64,000 bases of DNA, taken from the NCBI RefSeq assembly GCF_000023585.1, contig NC_012914.1:1436501-1500500 (forward strand), written 5' to 3'. This DNA comes from Paenibacillus sp. JDR-2 (lineage in GTDB: Bacteria; Bacillota; Bacilli; Paenibacillales; Paenibacillaceae). The position numbers and the translations under genes were made by a program. Under the pieces are notes generated by a model. The model was not told the DNA's origin, made no database searches, and was given only the letters and a program-made list of their open reading frames with translations. Positions 51,139-60,402 of the stretch are shown here, piece after piece (positions within the stretch are counted from its first letter, which is position 1; each line of letters opens with the position of its first letter).

Positions 51139-51832
51139 CCGTAAACGCAGCTTGCCGCAATGGCTTCGCCAATCGGAAGGGAGTTTTACGCTGGAATCCG
51201 CATTGGTGTTTCCGGTCATTTTTCTGCTAATACTTATGTTTCTATTATTCAGCATGTATATCTATCAGAAAGTGGTGCTCTATTATTCCGCCTCCGAGAC
51301 GGCGGAACGGGCTTCGTTCAGTTGGGATAACAGTCACCGTAATGCCCGTAACGGGATGCTGACAACCGGTCAATATGACGGCTTGTACTGGCGGGTCAGC
51401 GGAGACTACATGCTTGGCTCGTTATTCGGAATAACGGCAGATCAGACGGATGTGACACTGGAACTGCCAGGGGCGCGGAACACAGACAATCTTGAGCTTG
51501 CAGAAACGAAGCTGCATCAAGCATCAGCTTGGCTGACAGGTGATGCGGAGCTTCCGTTCCAGGGGGATATCGCTTACGCAAACAGTCTGCTGAAGCGGGA
51601 GGTAGCGGTAAAGCTGATGCAGCCGGTATCTCTTGCTCCGCTTGAGCTTACGCTCGGGCTGTCCGAGCCCAAGACGGTTGCAGCGGCCAGTATCGTGGAT
51701 CCGGTTCAGTTTATCCGCGATGTCGATACGGTACGGTATTACACCGCCAAATTCAGCAACGGAACGTCGAAGCAGCAGGCCGGAAAAGCGCTGACGGCAT
51801 ACAGCGGCGGCGGGAAAGCAGGCAAGCCGTGA
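51107..51832 (+). CDS. TadE-like minor pilin (a)
   Basis: A 241-residue protein with a TadE-type N-terminus: SEGSFTLESALVFPVIFLLI (about residues 23-42) then an extracellular domain. The Ser/Thr-Leu-Glu-Ser motif marks a pseudopilin signal. The C-terminal 200 residues have no recognised domain. ATG at 51107 follows GGGG by seven bases inside the flp gene. Confidence 0.82.
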   Translation: MMKRTKFSPTNRKRSLPQWLRQSEGSFTLESALVFPVIFLLILMFLLFSMYIYQKVVLYYSASETAERASFSWDNSHRNARNGMLTTGQYDGLYWRVSGDYMLGSLFGITADQTDVTLELPGARNTDNLELAETKLHQASAWLTGDAELPFQGDIAYANSLLKREVAVKLMQPVSLAPLELTLGLSEPKTVAAASIVDPVQFIRDVDTVRYYTAKFSNGTSKQQAGKALTAYSGGGKAGKP

Positions 51833-54045
51833 ATAAGCTATCAACATCTTACGGCTCAATAACGATATTTTCGGCGGTTGTATTGTCAGGGCTGCTCTTG
51901 TTCTCCGCAGTGCTGATCGATTATGCAAGAATGGCGGTATTGCATAAGGTAACCGAGGATGCAGCAAGATCAGGCGTCCGTTCCGCTCTCTCCGCTTACG
52001 ATAATCGGCTGTACGAACGGTATGGGCTGTTTGGACGGGGAGGGACGGACAGCAATGATATTTTCGAACAGACTGTTCAAGCGAATTTGGAACGATCCGC
52101 AGGGCAGCAGGAGACCTTCAAGCTGGTACAAGCGGAGCTCCAATCGGCGCATATCGATAACGCGGAAGTATTGGGGAAGCACGAGGTGTTCTCTCGGCAG
52201 GTACTGGAAGAAATGAAGTATAAAGCTCCGGTGGATTTCACCCTGGAGCTGGCTTCCAAGTTTGCCCCGCTTTCCGGCGCGATGAAGGAAGCGAACGTTA
52301 CGGTTAATATGCTGGAGGAGCTTCGGAAGCTGTATGACAAGCGGGAGGAAAAGCTTGCCGCAGCTTTGCAGCTGCAACGCCAGGCCGCGGAAACCGTTGG
52401 CGGCATTGCGGGCCTTATTCCGGCCAAAGCGCTGGAGCTCGCCACGGGTACCGAGAATGCCGCAAGGCTTGCCGGTGATTACGCCCAGTATGCGAATTGG
52501 GTAACAACTGACCAGCGTCTGGTTCAGCAAGGCAAAAAAACAAAGTATTCGGATCAAATCCGGGCCTACGAGGATAAGGCGAGAGGATGGACAGACGGGA
52601 TGTCCCGTGAGCTTGCGAAGGCTAGGAAGCAGCATGACAAGCTGCAGCAGGAAGCGGTCAAAGCAATCAACGAGGCTAAGCAGCTTAACGCGGACATGCA
52701 GCGCATTAAGCAGGAGACGGCGAATGCTCCTTCTAACAGCGGTTATGACCGCGTAACCGGCAAAAATATTGCGGGTGTTGACGCCGCCGCGGGGCCAGTC
52801 GTGGATACCGCGCCGGAAAACGATATGCAGGAGATCCGGAAGATGGCGGATGAGCTTATTTTGCCGGATGGTTGGTTTGCCGAATATAGCGGGGAGATTG
52901 CGGATCAGGCTGCGGTGTTTGCTTCGCTGCAAATGGAAGCGGGAGGCTTTATTGCCAATCTGACAGCCGGCCTTGCTTCTCCCAATCTCTCCAATGAGCA
53001 GATCAAGGAAGGAGCCGTTAATCTTCGGATTGCTTACGAGCAGTATGAAGCGGCTTACGTGCGCAAAGGCTCAAGCCTCGACGAGCGGGAGCAGATGCTG
53101 ACCGACAAAGAACTAAAGAAAGAACGCCAGGCACAGGAGGCAAAGGCGGGAGAACTATGGTCGGAGGCACGCCGCCTGCTGCATGGGATGACGTCGGTTC
53201 CCCAGAGCGAGGAGCATCTTCGAATCATTCAGGATATCGAAAAGCGGTATAAGGACAATCTTTTATTCAATCAGGAAGCTTCCGGTGCAGAAGCGGGAGG
53301 CCTTGTTTTCGCGGAGGATGCCCATGAGGAAGCGGAGCAAGCGACATCCGCCATGAGCGGGTTGTTTGACGGCATTGCCGATATGCTGGAGCAAACCAGA
53401 GACTCCGTTTATTTATCGGAATATACGGTTTCGCATTTTGCTTCCTTTGCGCCGCAAAATCTGAGGGCATTGCTTACAAGCGGCGATACGAACGAGCTTG
53501 CCCATGCCGCCGCGTTCAGCAATCAAGAAGCGGAATATGTCATTTACGGGTTTCATAGCCCAACGGCGAATTTGGCTGCCGCTTATGGCGAATTAATCGG
53601 CGTTAGGATGGCGGTCCGGACGATGGAAGGGTTGTCTGCCTGCCGGACGGCTGCCCATCCACTCTTAATCTTGTCATGCTCGGTTGTATACGGCCTGGAA
53701 AAAACAATGGAGGATATGGCGGCTTTTACCGAACGCGGGGCGGCTCCGTTATCGAAATATATCAAGGTCGATGTTGCCTATACGGATTACCTGCGGTTGT
53801 TCATGCTGGTCCACGGGGGGGCCAACCGGCCGTCCGCGTTAGCGCGGATGATCGCCGTTATTGAGTATAATGGCGGGGTTACTTTGTCCAAGGTTCCAAC
53901 TGCTCTAACGGGAGAAATAAAGGCATCTGCCAAGCTGTGGTTTTTGCCGGGAGTGATGGACATCGTCCAGCGTTTTGGATCCTTGCAAGGAAAGGTTGTT
54001 GGCGGCAAGTATGAAACCGTTCAAACGATTGGCTCGTCCTATTAG
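51829..54045 (+). CDS. TadG-like large pilus protein (DUF5702-like)
   Basis: A 738-residue protein with one N-terminal helix (YGSITIFSAVVLSGLLLFSA, residues 8-27), a TadG-like motif DAARSGVRSALSAYDNRLYERYGLF and long coiled-coil stretches (about residues 165-195, 245-300, 430-480). The end half is extracellular. The start is GTG at 51829, overlapping the preceding stop. It probably decorates or anchors the pilus. DUF5702 is from memory of similar Tad loci. Confidence 0.78.
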   Translation: MNKLSTSYGSITIFSAVVLSGLLLFSAVLIDYARMAVLHKVTEDAARSGVRSALSAYDNRLYERYGLFGRGGTDSNDIFEQTVQANLERSAGQQETFKLVQAELQSAHIDNAEVLGKHEVFSRQVLEEMKYKAPVDFTLELASKFAPLSGAMKEANVTVNMLEELRKLYDKREEKLAAALQLQRQAAETVGGIAGLIPAKALELATGTENAARLAGDYAQYANWVTTDQRLVQQGKKTKYSDQIRAYEDKARGWTDGMSRELAKARKQHDKLQQEAVKAINEAKQLNADMQRIKQETANAPSNSGYDRVTGKNIAGVDAAAGPVVDTAPENDMQEIRKMADELILPDGWFAEYSGEIADQAAVFASLQMEAGGFIANLTAGLASPNLSNEQIKEGAVNLRIAYEQYEAAYVRKGSSLDEREQMLTDKELKKERQAQEAKAGELWSEARRLLHGMTSVPQSEEHLRIIQDIEKRYKDNLLFNQEASGAEAGGLVFAEDAHEEAEQATSAMSGLFDGIADMLEQTRDSVYLSEYTVSHFASFAPQNLRALLTSGDTNELAHAAAFSNQEAEYVIYGFHSPTANLAAAYGELIGVRMAVRTMEGLSACRTAAHPLLILSCSVVYGLEKTMEDMAAFTERGAAPLSKYIKVDVAYTDYLRLFMLVHGGANRPSALARMIAVIEYNGGVTLSKVPTALTGEIKASAKLWFLPGVMDIVQRFGSLQGKVVGGKYETVQTIGSSY

Positions 54046-54982
54046 GCGGCAGGATAAAAACCGGGGCGGGGAGAACGGCAGCATGGTGCTGGAAGCGGCT
54101 CTTGTCATGCCGCTGCTCCTGATGATCCTGTTGCTGTTCATTATGATGATCCGCTTATGCGCCGTGCAAATGGCCCTTCAATCGGCCGCGTCCCAGACGG
54201 TCCGGCAGATTGCGACACATATTCGTCCGGCAGATCTCACCTTTCAAAAAGCCTCCTCCTCCATTCCCAATTTGGGCTTTAGCGGTCTGCCGTTGCCGGA
54301 TTGGGGAGGAACTATAGCGAAGGAGGCGGCCGGGTGGCTGCCGGCGCCTGCAGATGCATTAGCTTCGGCAGTTCTTGAAGGAAACTGGCAGCCGGTCACG
54401 GATGCGGCGGCGACTGAAGTTGGGAGGACCGCTGTCGAGCCGCTGCTCCGGCAATTTGCGGATGAAGCGGTGCTGGAAAAAGAGCGTTTGAGCCTATCGC
54501 ACCTTTCCTTGCCGGAACTGAAGGAAAAACAGGAGCCTTATTTGACGATTGAAGCGGAATACGAGTTTCCTTTATCCTTGCCGTTCTTAAACAGAAAGAT
54601 CGTAATGCGCGAGCAGGCATCCGAACGGGTATGGGTCAGCGATGCATTGCCTGCGAAGGAAGATACCGCCGCGGCGGATGTAACTCCGATTCAAATCGTT
54701 TCCATTCAGCCGGTTCCGCTGCGACCGGGTAATAGAGCAACCGTAATCGCTTTAACATCGCCAGGTGCTTCAGCCTCGCTTACGGTTAATTATAAAAGCG
54801 GAACAAGTACGGCAAAGCATCTTGGCAGCGCAACGGCGGATGCAAACGGTTATGTGCAGTGGACATGGCTGGTATCCGGAAATACGACGCCGGGAACCTG
54901 GGAACTAACCGCAACTTCGGCGTCAGGCGAAACGGTATCCATGCATTTTAACGTAACAAAGAAGGAGGACTCAGCATCATGA
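54011..54982 (+). CDS. TadE-like minor pilin (b) with C-terminal Ig-like domain
   Basis: A 323-residue protein: basic N-terminus, NGSMVLEAALVMPLLLMILL as the pilin-like helix (~25-45), a middle region, then an Ig-like fold from ~residue 225 (VPLRPGNRATVIALTSPGAS, LTVNYKSGTS, then VQWTWLVSGNTTPG). The Ig-like part is of a type common at the ends of Bacillota surface proteins, so it may present or bind something at the pilus. ATG at 54011 lies inside the previous gene; no strong ribosome site is seen. Confidence 0.78.
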   Translation: MKPFKRLARPIRRQDKNRGGENGSMVLEAALVMPLLLMILLLFIMMIRLCAVQMALQSAASQTVRQIATHIRPADLTFQKASSSIPNLGFSGLPLPDWGGTIAKEAAGWLPAPADALASAVLEGNWQPVTDAAATEVGRTAVEPLLRQFADEAVLEKERLSLSHLSLPELKEKQEPYLTIEAEYEFPLSLPFLNRKIVMREQASERVWVSDALPAKEDTAAADVTPIQIVSIQPVPLRPGNRATVIALTSPGASASLTVNYKSGTSTAKHLGSATADANGYVQWTWLVSGNTTPGTWELTATSASGETVSMHFNVTKKEDSAS

Positions 54983-55494
54983 CGGTACAGCTCTTGGCTG
55001 CAGCCTTGCTGCTGCTTGTCGCTTTATATACCGATTTGAAATCGATGACCATTCCAAATTTGCTTACGGTTCCTTTTCTGGCAGGAGGATTTGTATATGC
55101 TTTGTTCTCCGGAGGAGGCCATGGGCTTTTGCTCGCCATCTACGGTGCGGCGGCAGGATTTGTTCCGTTGCTGATTCTTCATTTGGCGAAAGGAATTGGC
55201 GCGGGTGATGTCAAGCTGTTTGCTGCACTGGGAGCTTGGATTGGTACATTGGCCGTGCTCCAGCTTATGATGTACGCCATTTTGTACGCGGGACTGGTGG
55301 GACTTGTCCTGCTTGTTTTCCATAGACCTTTTGCCAGAAAAATGACGGCGGGCATGTATACGTTCGTTTCCCTTCGTTTCGGCGGACAGGCAGGTGCTTC
55401 GTCTTGGCTGGCATGGGCGAAGAATGGACAAACCTTTCCGTTTATGCTGGCGGTGGCTCCGGGAGCCTTAACTTTATGGATGATATCGGGTTAA
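54979..55494 (+). CDS. Prepilin peptidase (A24 family, TadV/CpaA-like)
   Basis: A 171-residue membrane peptidase with about five helices. The two catalytic Asp lie in YTDLKSMTIPNLLT (near residue 19) and KGIGAGDVKLFAALGAW (near residue 75). It should cleave the Flp1 and TadE-type leaders. It overlaps the preceding gene by four bases (ATGA). Confidence 0.9.
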   Translation: MTVQLLAAALLLLVALYTDLKSMTIPNLLTVPFLAGGFVYALFSGGGHGLLLAIYGAAAGFVPLLILHLAKGIGAGDVKLFAALGAWIGTLAVLQLMMYAILYAGLVGLVLLVFHRPFARKMTAGMYTFVSLRFGGQAGASSWLAWAKNGQTFPFMLAVAPGALTLWMISG

Positions 55495-55512
55495 TCGAAA
55501 GGAGGAGTATAT

Positions 55513-57051
55513 GTGAGGCAGCCGTTCATTATAGATTTTTCCATGAACCGCGGACATGAAATGATTGTTGACCGGAAGGATGGCATTGTGCGTGATGAAT
55601 TGGATGAGCTGGAGCTGCAGATGCTGCAGTCGGGCAAAATTCCGCATCTCTTGCCGGTAGAATGGCTGGAGATAGACGGGCGTGTTACATTCCGTTATGC
55701 CCTGGCAGGGCGGAAAATGCTGCTGCACCGCCTGCAGGTCCAGCCGCTATCGATGGAGCAATTTTATACGTTATTGCTTGGCGTCGTAGAAGCATTCGAG
55801 GAGTGCAAGCATTATATGCTGCGTCCCGAAGGCTGTCTGCTTGATGATCAATATTTGTTTGTAGGCGAGCATTTGAATGATATTGCCGTTGCTTATTTGC
55901 CTTTAAAGGACGGATTGCGCGACGGCGGTTCAGGCGCAGGGGATCTGCTCTCGCTTGTAGTCAGGTGGACCGCGTACATTCAGGACATTGACGGAGCAGG
56001 CCTCCAACGTATCTTGCAGACGCTTAACGGCAGCAAATGGCCGCTATCCGAGCTAAGATCCGTGCTTCTCGGATTAATTGGGGATGCTTTTATTCAAGCA
56101 GGCCCGAAGCAGGCTCCGGAACGTATTCCCGTCGTTTTTCCGGCAGTTGCGTTAGCTAAAAGTGCAGCAGACGATATCGTGCCAAAGGCAAGTTACGAAG
56201 CAAAACCGCGAGCTGCTGGTTTAAAGCCTGCAACAAAAGCGGTATCTGAACCAACAGCTCAAGATATTCCGCTTATAGAGCTGGAGGAGCAGGATTCCGA
56301 TGCGGCAAGAAAAAAATTTTGGGTAACGGCAGCTGTTGTGGCCATAGCCGTTGCATGCGTATGGAAATATATCTATTTATCCTCGCATTCCCGAAGCAGC
56401 TTATATATATGCCTAGGCTTAACCTTAATGGGAGTAGCCGCTCTTTATATGGTATGGTCGCGCAGGCTTCCGGCCGGACTGCTTGCCAAGGAAGGGGACG
56501 GAGAAGAAGAGTTTATTCCGGAATCCCAGCCGCTTGGCATGTGGCCGCGGTATGAGGATATTGAGCATAAAGAGATGGTCGAACCAGCTTCCGCCATTGC
56601 CCTTTCCGTTAAACCGGCGATTCGGATGGAGGCGGAGCTCTATCCACATGGCGGCAATACCGCTGATCTTCGCAGCCAACCAGCAACGGTTGAAGCGACG
56701 GTACTGCTGGCAGAGAGGGAGATGGACTCGGCAGGATCGAAAGGGCCGGCCTTATACCGGGAGTGGGCAGGAGGCGGTTCCTGGATCGAATGGCAGGATG
56801 AGAAATTTACGATAGGCCGATTAGGCGAACAGGTCAGCTATGAGGAAGAAGCGCATGGCATTTCCAGGCTTCATCTTGAGCTGGAGCGGGAAGGCGGAGC
56901 TTACATCGCGAAAGATTTGGGCTCGCGAAACGGAAGTGCGTTGAACGGTGAGGTCATGATTCCGTATAAGTCTTATCCGTTTAGCGCAGGGGATGTTATT
57001 CAGCTGGCCGGCAGCAACGGACCCAAATACGAACTGAAGACGAGAGGTTAA
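55513..57051 (+). CDS. FHA-domain protein of the Tad locus (DUF6382-like)
   Basis: A 512-residue protein. The N-terminal ~190 residues resemble DUF6382. Two membrane helices lie at about 272-295 and 300-318. The C-terminal FHA domain (~430-510) has FTIGRLGEQVSYEEE, HGISRLHLELERE and DLGSRNGSALNGE, the phospho-Thr-binding signature. GTG at 55513 follows GGAGGAG. It implies Ser/Thr-kinase control of pilus assembly, with the kinase elsewhere. Last gene of the operon. Confidence 0.85.
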   Translation: MRQPFIIDFSMNRGHEMIVDRKDGIVRDELDELELQMLQSGKIPHLLPVEWLEIDGRVTFRYALAGRKMLLHRLQVQPLSMEQFYTLLLGVVEAFEECKHYMLRPEGCLLDDQYLFVGEHLNDIAVAYLPLKDGLRDGGSGAGDLLSLVVRWTAYIQDIDGAGLQRILQTLNGSKWPLSELRSVLLGLIGDAFIQAGPKQAPERIPVVFPAVALAKSAADDIVPKASYEAKPRAAGLKPATKAVSEPTAQDIPLIELEEQDSDAARKKFWVTAAVVAIAVACVWKYIYLSSHSRSSLYICLGLTLMGVAALYMVWSRRLPAGLLAKEGDGEEEFIPESQPLGMWPRYEDIEHKEMVEPASAIALSVKPAIRMEAELYPHGGNTADLRSQPATVEATVLLAEREMDSAGSKGPALYREWAGGGSWIEWQDEKFTIGRLGEQVSYEEEAHGISRLHLELEREGGAYIAKDLGSRNGSALNGEVMIPYKSYPFSAGDVIQLAGSNGPKYELKTRG

Positions 57052-57063
57052 CCTCTCGTCTTC
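57036..57063 (+). terminator. Terminator of the Tad operon
   Basis: A perfect 28-bp palindrome with arms GAAGACGAGAGGTT and AACCTCTCGTCTTC, stop codon at its centre, then GGCTTTTT. It may also serve the convergent gene. Confidence 0.85.
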
Positions 57064-57083
57064 GGCTTTTTCTGCTTTTTATT

Positions 57084-57986
57084 TTATGCTTGGCTTAATT
57101 GCTTCATTGCGCTTTCGATAGTCGGGTATTTGAACGTAAATCCGTTTTCCAAGGCTTTGCGAGGCAAAGCGCGCTGTCCTTCGAGAAGCAGGGAGGACAT
57201 TTCCCCAAGTACGGCCTTTAGCAGAAAGGCGGGTGTTGGCAGCCAATGCGGTCGTCCAAAAGCCTTCCCTAACGCGCGTCCGAATTGGTCGTTCGTAACC
57301 GGTTCGGGAGCCGAGGCATTTACCGGCCCCTGAATTTCGCGGTGATCCATGCAGAACAAAATCAGCCGGACCAGGTCTTCCAGATGAATCCAAGACAGCC
57401 ATTGCGAGCCGCTTCCAAGCCGGCCTCCGGCAAACAGCCGGTGAGGCAGACTCATCAGAGGGAACGCGCCGCCGGTCCGGTTAAGCACGACGCCTACCCG
57501 CAGTTTAACCAGCCTTTTTACGGGAATGGAATCGGCAGCTTTCTCCCAGTGCTCCACAACGCCGGATAAAAAGTCGGTTACCTTCAGCGGACTGTCCTCC
57601 GCAAACGTAGCCGTTAACGAGTTGCCGTATGCAGAAATGCCGGAGGCGTTAATCACGGCCTCCGGCTTTGTGTGCAGTTCGGTTACAAGCTTGGCAATAC
57701 GCGCTGCAGCATCAATCCGGGAATGAAGAACACGCTGCTTGGAAGCTTCGGTCCAACGCTGGTTAATGCTTTCGCCGGCAAGATTCACGATAACATCCGT
57801 GCCCTCCAGCCGTTGAGGCGATGCGGCAAGCTCGTCCCATGTCATATGGTGGAGCCTTGCATTCTGAGGTGAAGCAGAAGGCGTTCCTTTCCTGGATACG
57901 ACAGTAACTTCATCGCCCCGTTCAAGCAGTGCTATCACCAGCGTCCGGCCAACAAAGCCGGTTCCTCCCGTTACTGCAACGCGCAT
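57084..57986 (-). CDS. TIGR01777-family NAD(P)-dependent epimerase/oxidoreductase
   Basis: A 300-residue short-chain-type protein (Bacillus YfhF group). The Rossmann motif is TGGTGFVGRTLVIALLERG, followed by VIVNLAGESIN-x-RW, ASGISAYG and the C-terminal DUF1731 helix region. Substrate unknown. It converges on the Tad operon and starts with ATG at 57986. Confidence 0.9.
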   Translation of the reverse strand: MRVAVTGGTGFVGRTLVIALLERGDEVTVVSRKGTPSASPQNARLHHMTWDELAASPQRLEGTDVIVNLAGESINQRWTEASKQRVLHSRIDAAARIAKLVTELHTKPEAVINASGISAYGNSLTATFAEDSPLKVTDFLSGVVEHWEKAADSIPVKRLVKLRVGVVLNRTGGAFPLMSLPHRLFAGGRLGSGSQWLSWIHLEDLVRLILFCMDHREIQGPVNASAPEPVTNDQFGRALGKAFGRPHWLPTPAFLLKAVLGEMSSLLLEGQRALPRKALENGFTFKYPTIESAMKQLSQA

Positions 57987-58003
57987 TGTTCATCCGTCCT
58001 TCA

Positions 58004-58510
58004 TTAGGATTTGACTTCAAGCTTCTTCAGGAAATATTGCGTTACATCGCCGCTGACCTTTTCGGTATAGTCAAATTGTACCTTTGTGTCCGGCGGAATG
58101 CTATTGATCTTATCCGTCAAATCATCCGTGAATTGCAGAACCATCGGTCCATTCGGCAGGTCAATCTCAACCGAGGTTGTATCGGCTTGTCCGACAAAGA
58201 CGCCTTCGTTTGTCTTAACGGCGCTGTCATCGGGCGCGGTGCTTGCATTCGTGTCCGGCGAAGCCGTTCCCGGATCCATAACTCCGTTGTTTTGTCCTTC
58301 GGACTGGCTATTTCCCGCATTATTATCAGTTGTATTATTGCTTGTGTTCTCCGGTGAGGCGTTGGCCGGTTGTTCAACCGACGAGCCTTGTTCATTGCCG
58401 TTCGAGTTGGCTTTGTCCGAACCGCATGCTGTTGCGGTCATCATCACCGCGAGTAATACGGCGCTTGCCGCGATTAAGCTGCTCTTCTTTTTCGTTTTCA
58501 TAGTTGTCAT
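58004..58510 (-). CDS. Putative secreted lipoprotein
   Basis: A 168-residue protein with a lipoprotein signal: basic start, hydrophobic core and lipobox TATAC-G (Cys near residue 29). Residues 30-105 are a disordered Asn/Ser/Glu/Gly-rich linker; the final ~60 residues form a small domain (EGVFVGQADTTSVEIDLPNG) of unknown function, perhaps beta-rich. ATG at 58510 has AGGAGGTG upstream; an ATG at 58531 would cover it. Confidence 0.78.
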   Translation of the reverse strand: MTTMKTKKKSSLIAASAVLLAVMMTATACGSDKANSNGNEQGSSVEQPANASPENTSNNTTDNNAGNSQSEGQNNGVMDPGTASPDTNASTAPDDSAVKTNEGVFVGQADTTSVEIDLPNGPMVLQFTDDLTDKINSIPPDTKVQFDYTEKVSGDVTQYFLKKLEVKS

Positions 58511-58645
58511 AGAAGCACCTCCTGAAAGCATTAGCTGAAGAATGATTATACAAACAGCCAGCTATAAGCTGTTTATATGCTATATAACGAAATAATCCGT
58601 TTAAGGTTCCAATAGATTTGTACACACTATTCATACGGATTAAAC

Positions 58646-58684
58646 AAGAGGCTGCCCCTGATTGAAGCAGCCCGTTGCTCTTTT
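58646..58684 (-). terminator. Terminator after the DUF2621 gene
   Basis: GGCTGC/GCAGCC core with flanking AAGAG/CTCTT; on the minus strand the sequence continues TTGTTT. It abuts the end of the minus-strand gene at 58687. Confidence 0.6.
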
Positions 58685-58686
58685 GT

Positions 58687-59124
58687 TTATTTATTGAGCA
58701 AATGCCGGTAGGGATCGTAGTCGATACCCTTGCGTTCCAGGAAAGAAACAAGGCTTCGATAGTCACGCTTAGGCGTTGCGCGTATGTATCCTTCGATGCA
58801 GTGATCCCGCGTTACTTCTGAAGCTCCGTTATCAATGGCAACTTGACCGATTTTAGCGGCAATGGAATGCTTGGCGATATCCCGGAATGCGGAAGGAACG
58901 GGAGAAACAAGCTCGTCCAAAAAGCCTTTTGATTCGTCGGTCCACATGCTGCGGCTCCGTTCGACCCAATAGTTTTGCCAGTCCAGCTTTGACTTGCCGT
59001 CACGCTGAGGCAGCACCTTCAAAAACTTGCGGAACATGAAGAAACCGCCGATGGCCATAGCGCCGACCATTACGACTGCCCAGAAAATGATGAAAAACAT
59101 AAACCAATCGGGAGCTGATTTCAT
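58687..59124 (-). CDS. DUF2621 (YneK-like) membrane protein
   Basis: A 145-residue protein with one N-terminal helix (~7-31, FMFFIIFWAVVMVGAMAIGG) and a cytoplasmic domain: GKSKLDWQNYWVE, ELVSPVPSAFRDIAK, GYIRATPKRDYRSLVSFLE. This is the DUF2621 pattern as I recall it, role unknown. Start ATG at 59124. Confidence 0.75.
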   Translation of the reverse strand: MKSAPDWFMFFIIFWAVVMVGAMAIGGFFMFRKFLKVLPQRDGKSKLDWQNYWVERSRSMWTDESKGFLDELVSPVPSAFRDIAKHSIAAKIGQVAIDNGASEVTRDHCIEGYIRATPKRDYRSLVSFLERKGIDYDPYRHLLNK

Positions 59125-59224
59125 ACTGTACCTTCACCTCAGGAAGAATTATACCGTATTCCTAGATTTATTTCGACATTCCTTGTAAAATAAGGGTTGA
59201 TCAACCGAAAGGGGCGTTTAAAAG

Positions 59225-60355
59225 ATGTTGAAAATCGGTTCCCATGTATCATTTTCGGACAAGGGGCTGCTTACCGCGGCCAAAGAAGCTGTATCCTACG
59301 GTTCCAGCTCGTTTATGATTTATACCGGCGCACCGCAGAATACACGGAGAAAGCCAATCGAAACTTTATATATTGAAGAAGGCAAACAAATGATGGAGCA
59401 GGCGGGCATCAACGAGATTGTCGTGCATGCGCCTTACATCATTAACCTGGGCTCCTACAAGGAAGACACCTTTGAGCTTGCCGTCCGCTTCCTTCAAGAG
59501 GAAATCCGCCGCACCGATTATATCGGAGTGCGCAATATCGTACTTCATCCGGGCGCTTATACGGACAAGGATGCCGAATACGGCATCGCTCGTATAGCCG
59601 AAGGCTTGAACGAAGTATTGGAAGGCACGAAAGATACGAACGTTAACATCGCTCTCGAGACGATGGCCGGCAAAGGAACGGAGATCGGCCGCAGCTTCGA
59701 GGAGCTTGCTCAGATTATCGATAAAGTACAGAATAACGACCGTTTGACGGTATGCATGGATACCTGCCACATGCACGATGCGGGCTATGATCTTATCAAT
59801 GATCTGGACGGGGTGCTTCAAAAATTCGACCAGACCGTTGGGCTTGACCGCGTTGCGGTTGTCCATGTCAACGACAGCAAAAACCCTGTAGGCGCGGGCA
59901 AAGACCGCCATGCCCCTGTAGGTGCCGGCTGGCTTGGACATGAGGCGATCCATAGAATCGTCCATCATGAAGCGCTGGCGGGACGCCCGTTTATTTTGGA
60001 AACACCATGGATCGGAAAAGATGACAAGAAGCAGTTCCCGATGTACGAAGCGGAAATTGCGCTGCTCCGCGGCGATGCGATGGGGCGTTTTGGGGAGTCG
60101 TTCTTCGACCATGTCGAGCGTCTGCATCATTTCTATGGCAAACAGGAAATTGATCCTCGCCAATTCGTATTGTCTACTTGGGATGTTCTGAAGAACGATG
60201 CCAAGGCGAAAAAAGCGGATCCGCGCGAGCCGATGGAACGCCTGTACGATCTGCTCTCCGAAAGCGACGCGCTTCCGGGCGATTTGACCGAAGAGCAAAT
60301 CAACCAACGGATTACGGCATGGTTCGCCGGCAAGCAATTGCTCAAAACGGTGTAA
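59225..60355 (+). CDS. nfo: Endonuclease IV-type AP endonuclease with C-terminal extension
   Basis: A 376-residue TIM-barrel zinc endonuclease acting at abasic sites. Metal-site motifs are [55 protein letters not shown] and FILETPW. The barrel ends near residue 285; about 90 further residues ([15 protein letters not shown] and on) extend beyond the usual 280-300. The start at 59225 is [10 protein letters not shown]. It precedes purU by 47 bases. Confidence 0.92.
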   Translation: MLKIGSHVSFSDKGLLTAAKEAVSYGSSSFMIYTGAPQNTRRKPIETLYIEEGKQMMEQAGINEIVVHAPYIINLGSYKEDTFELAVRFLQEEIRRTDYIGVRNIVLHPGAYTDKDAEYGIARIAEGLNEVLEGTKDTNVNIALETMAGKGTEIGRSFEELAQIIDKVQNNDRLTVCMDTCHMHDAGYDLINDLDGVLQKFDQTVGLDRVAVVHVNDSKNPVGAGKDRHAPVGAGWLGHEAIHRIVHHEALAGRPFILETPWIGKDDKKQFPMYEAEIALLRGDAMGRFGESFFDHVERLHHFYGKQEIDPRQFVLSTWDVLKNDAKAKKADPREPMERLYDLLSESDALPGDLTEEQINQRITAWFAGKQLLKTV

Positions 60356-60402
60356 CAATGATTTAAGATAACCATTGCAAAAGGAAGGAAGTTTTAACGT
60401 TT

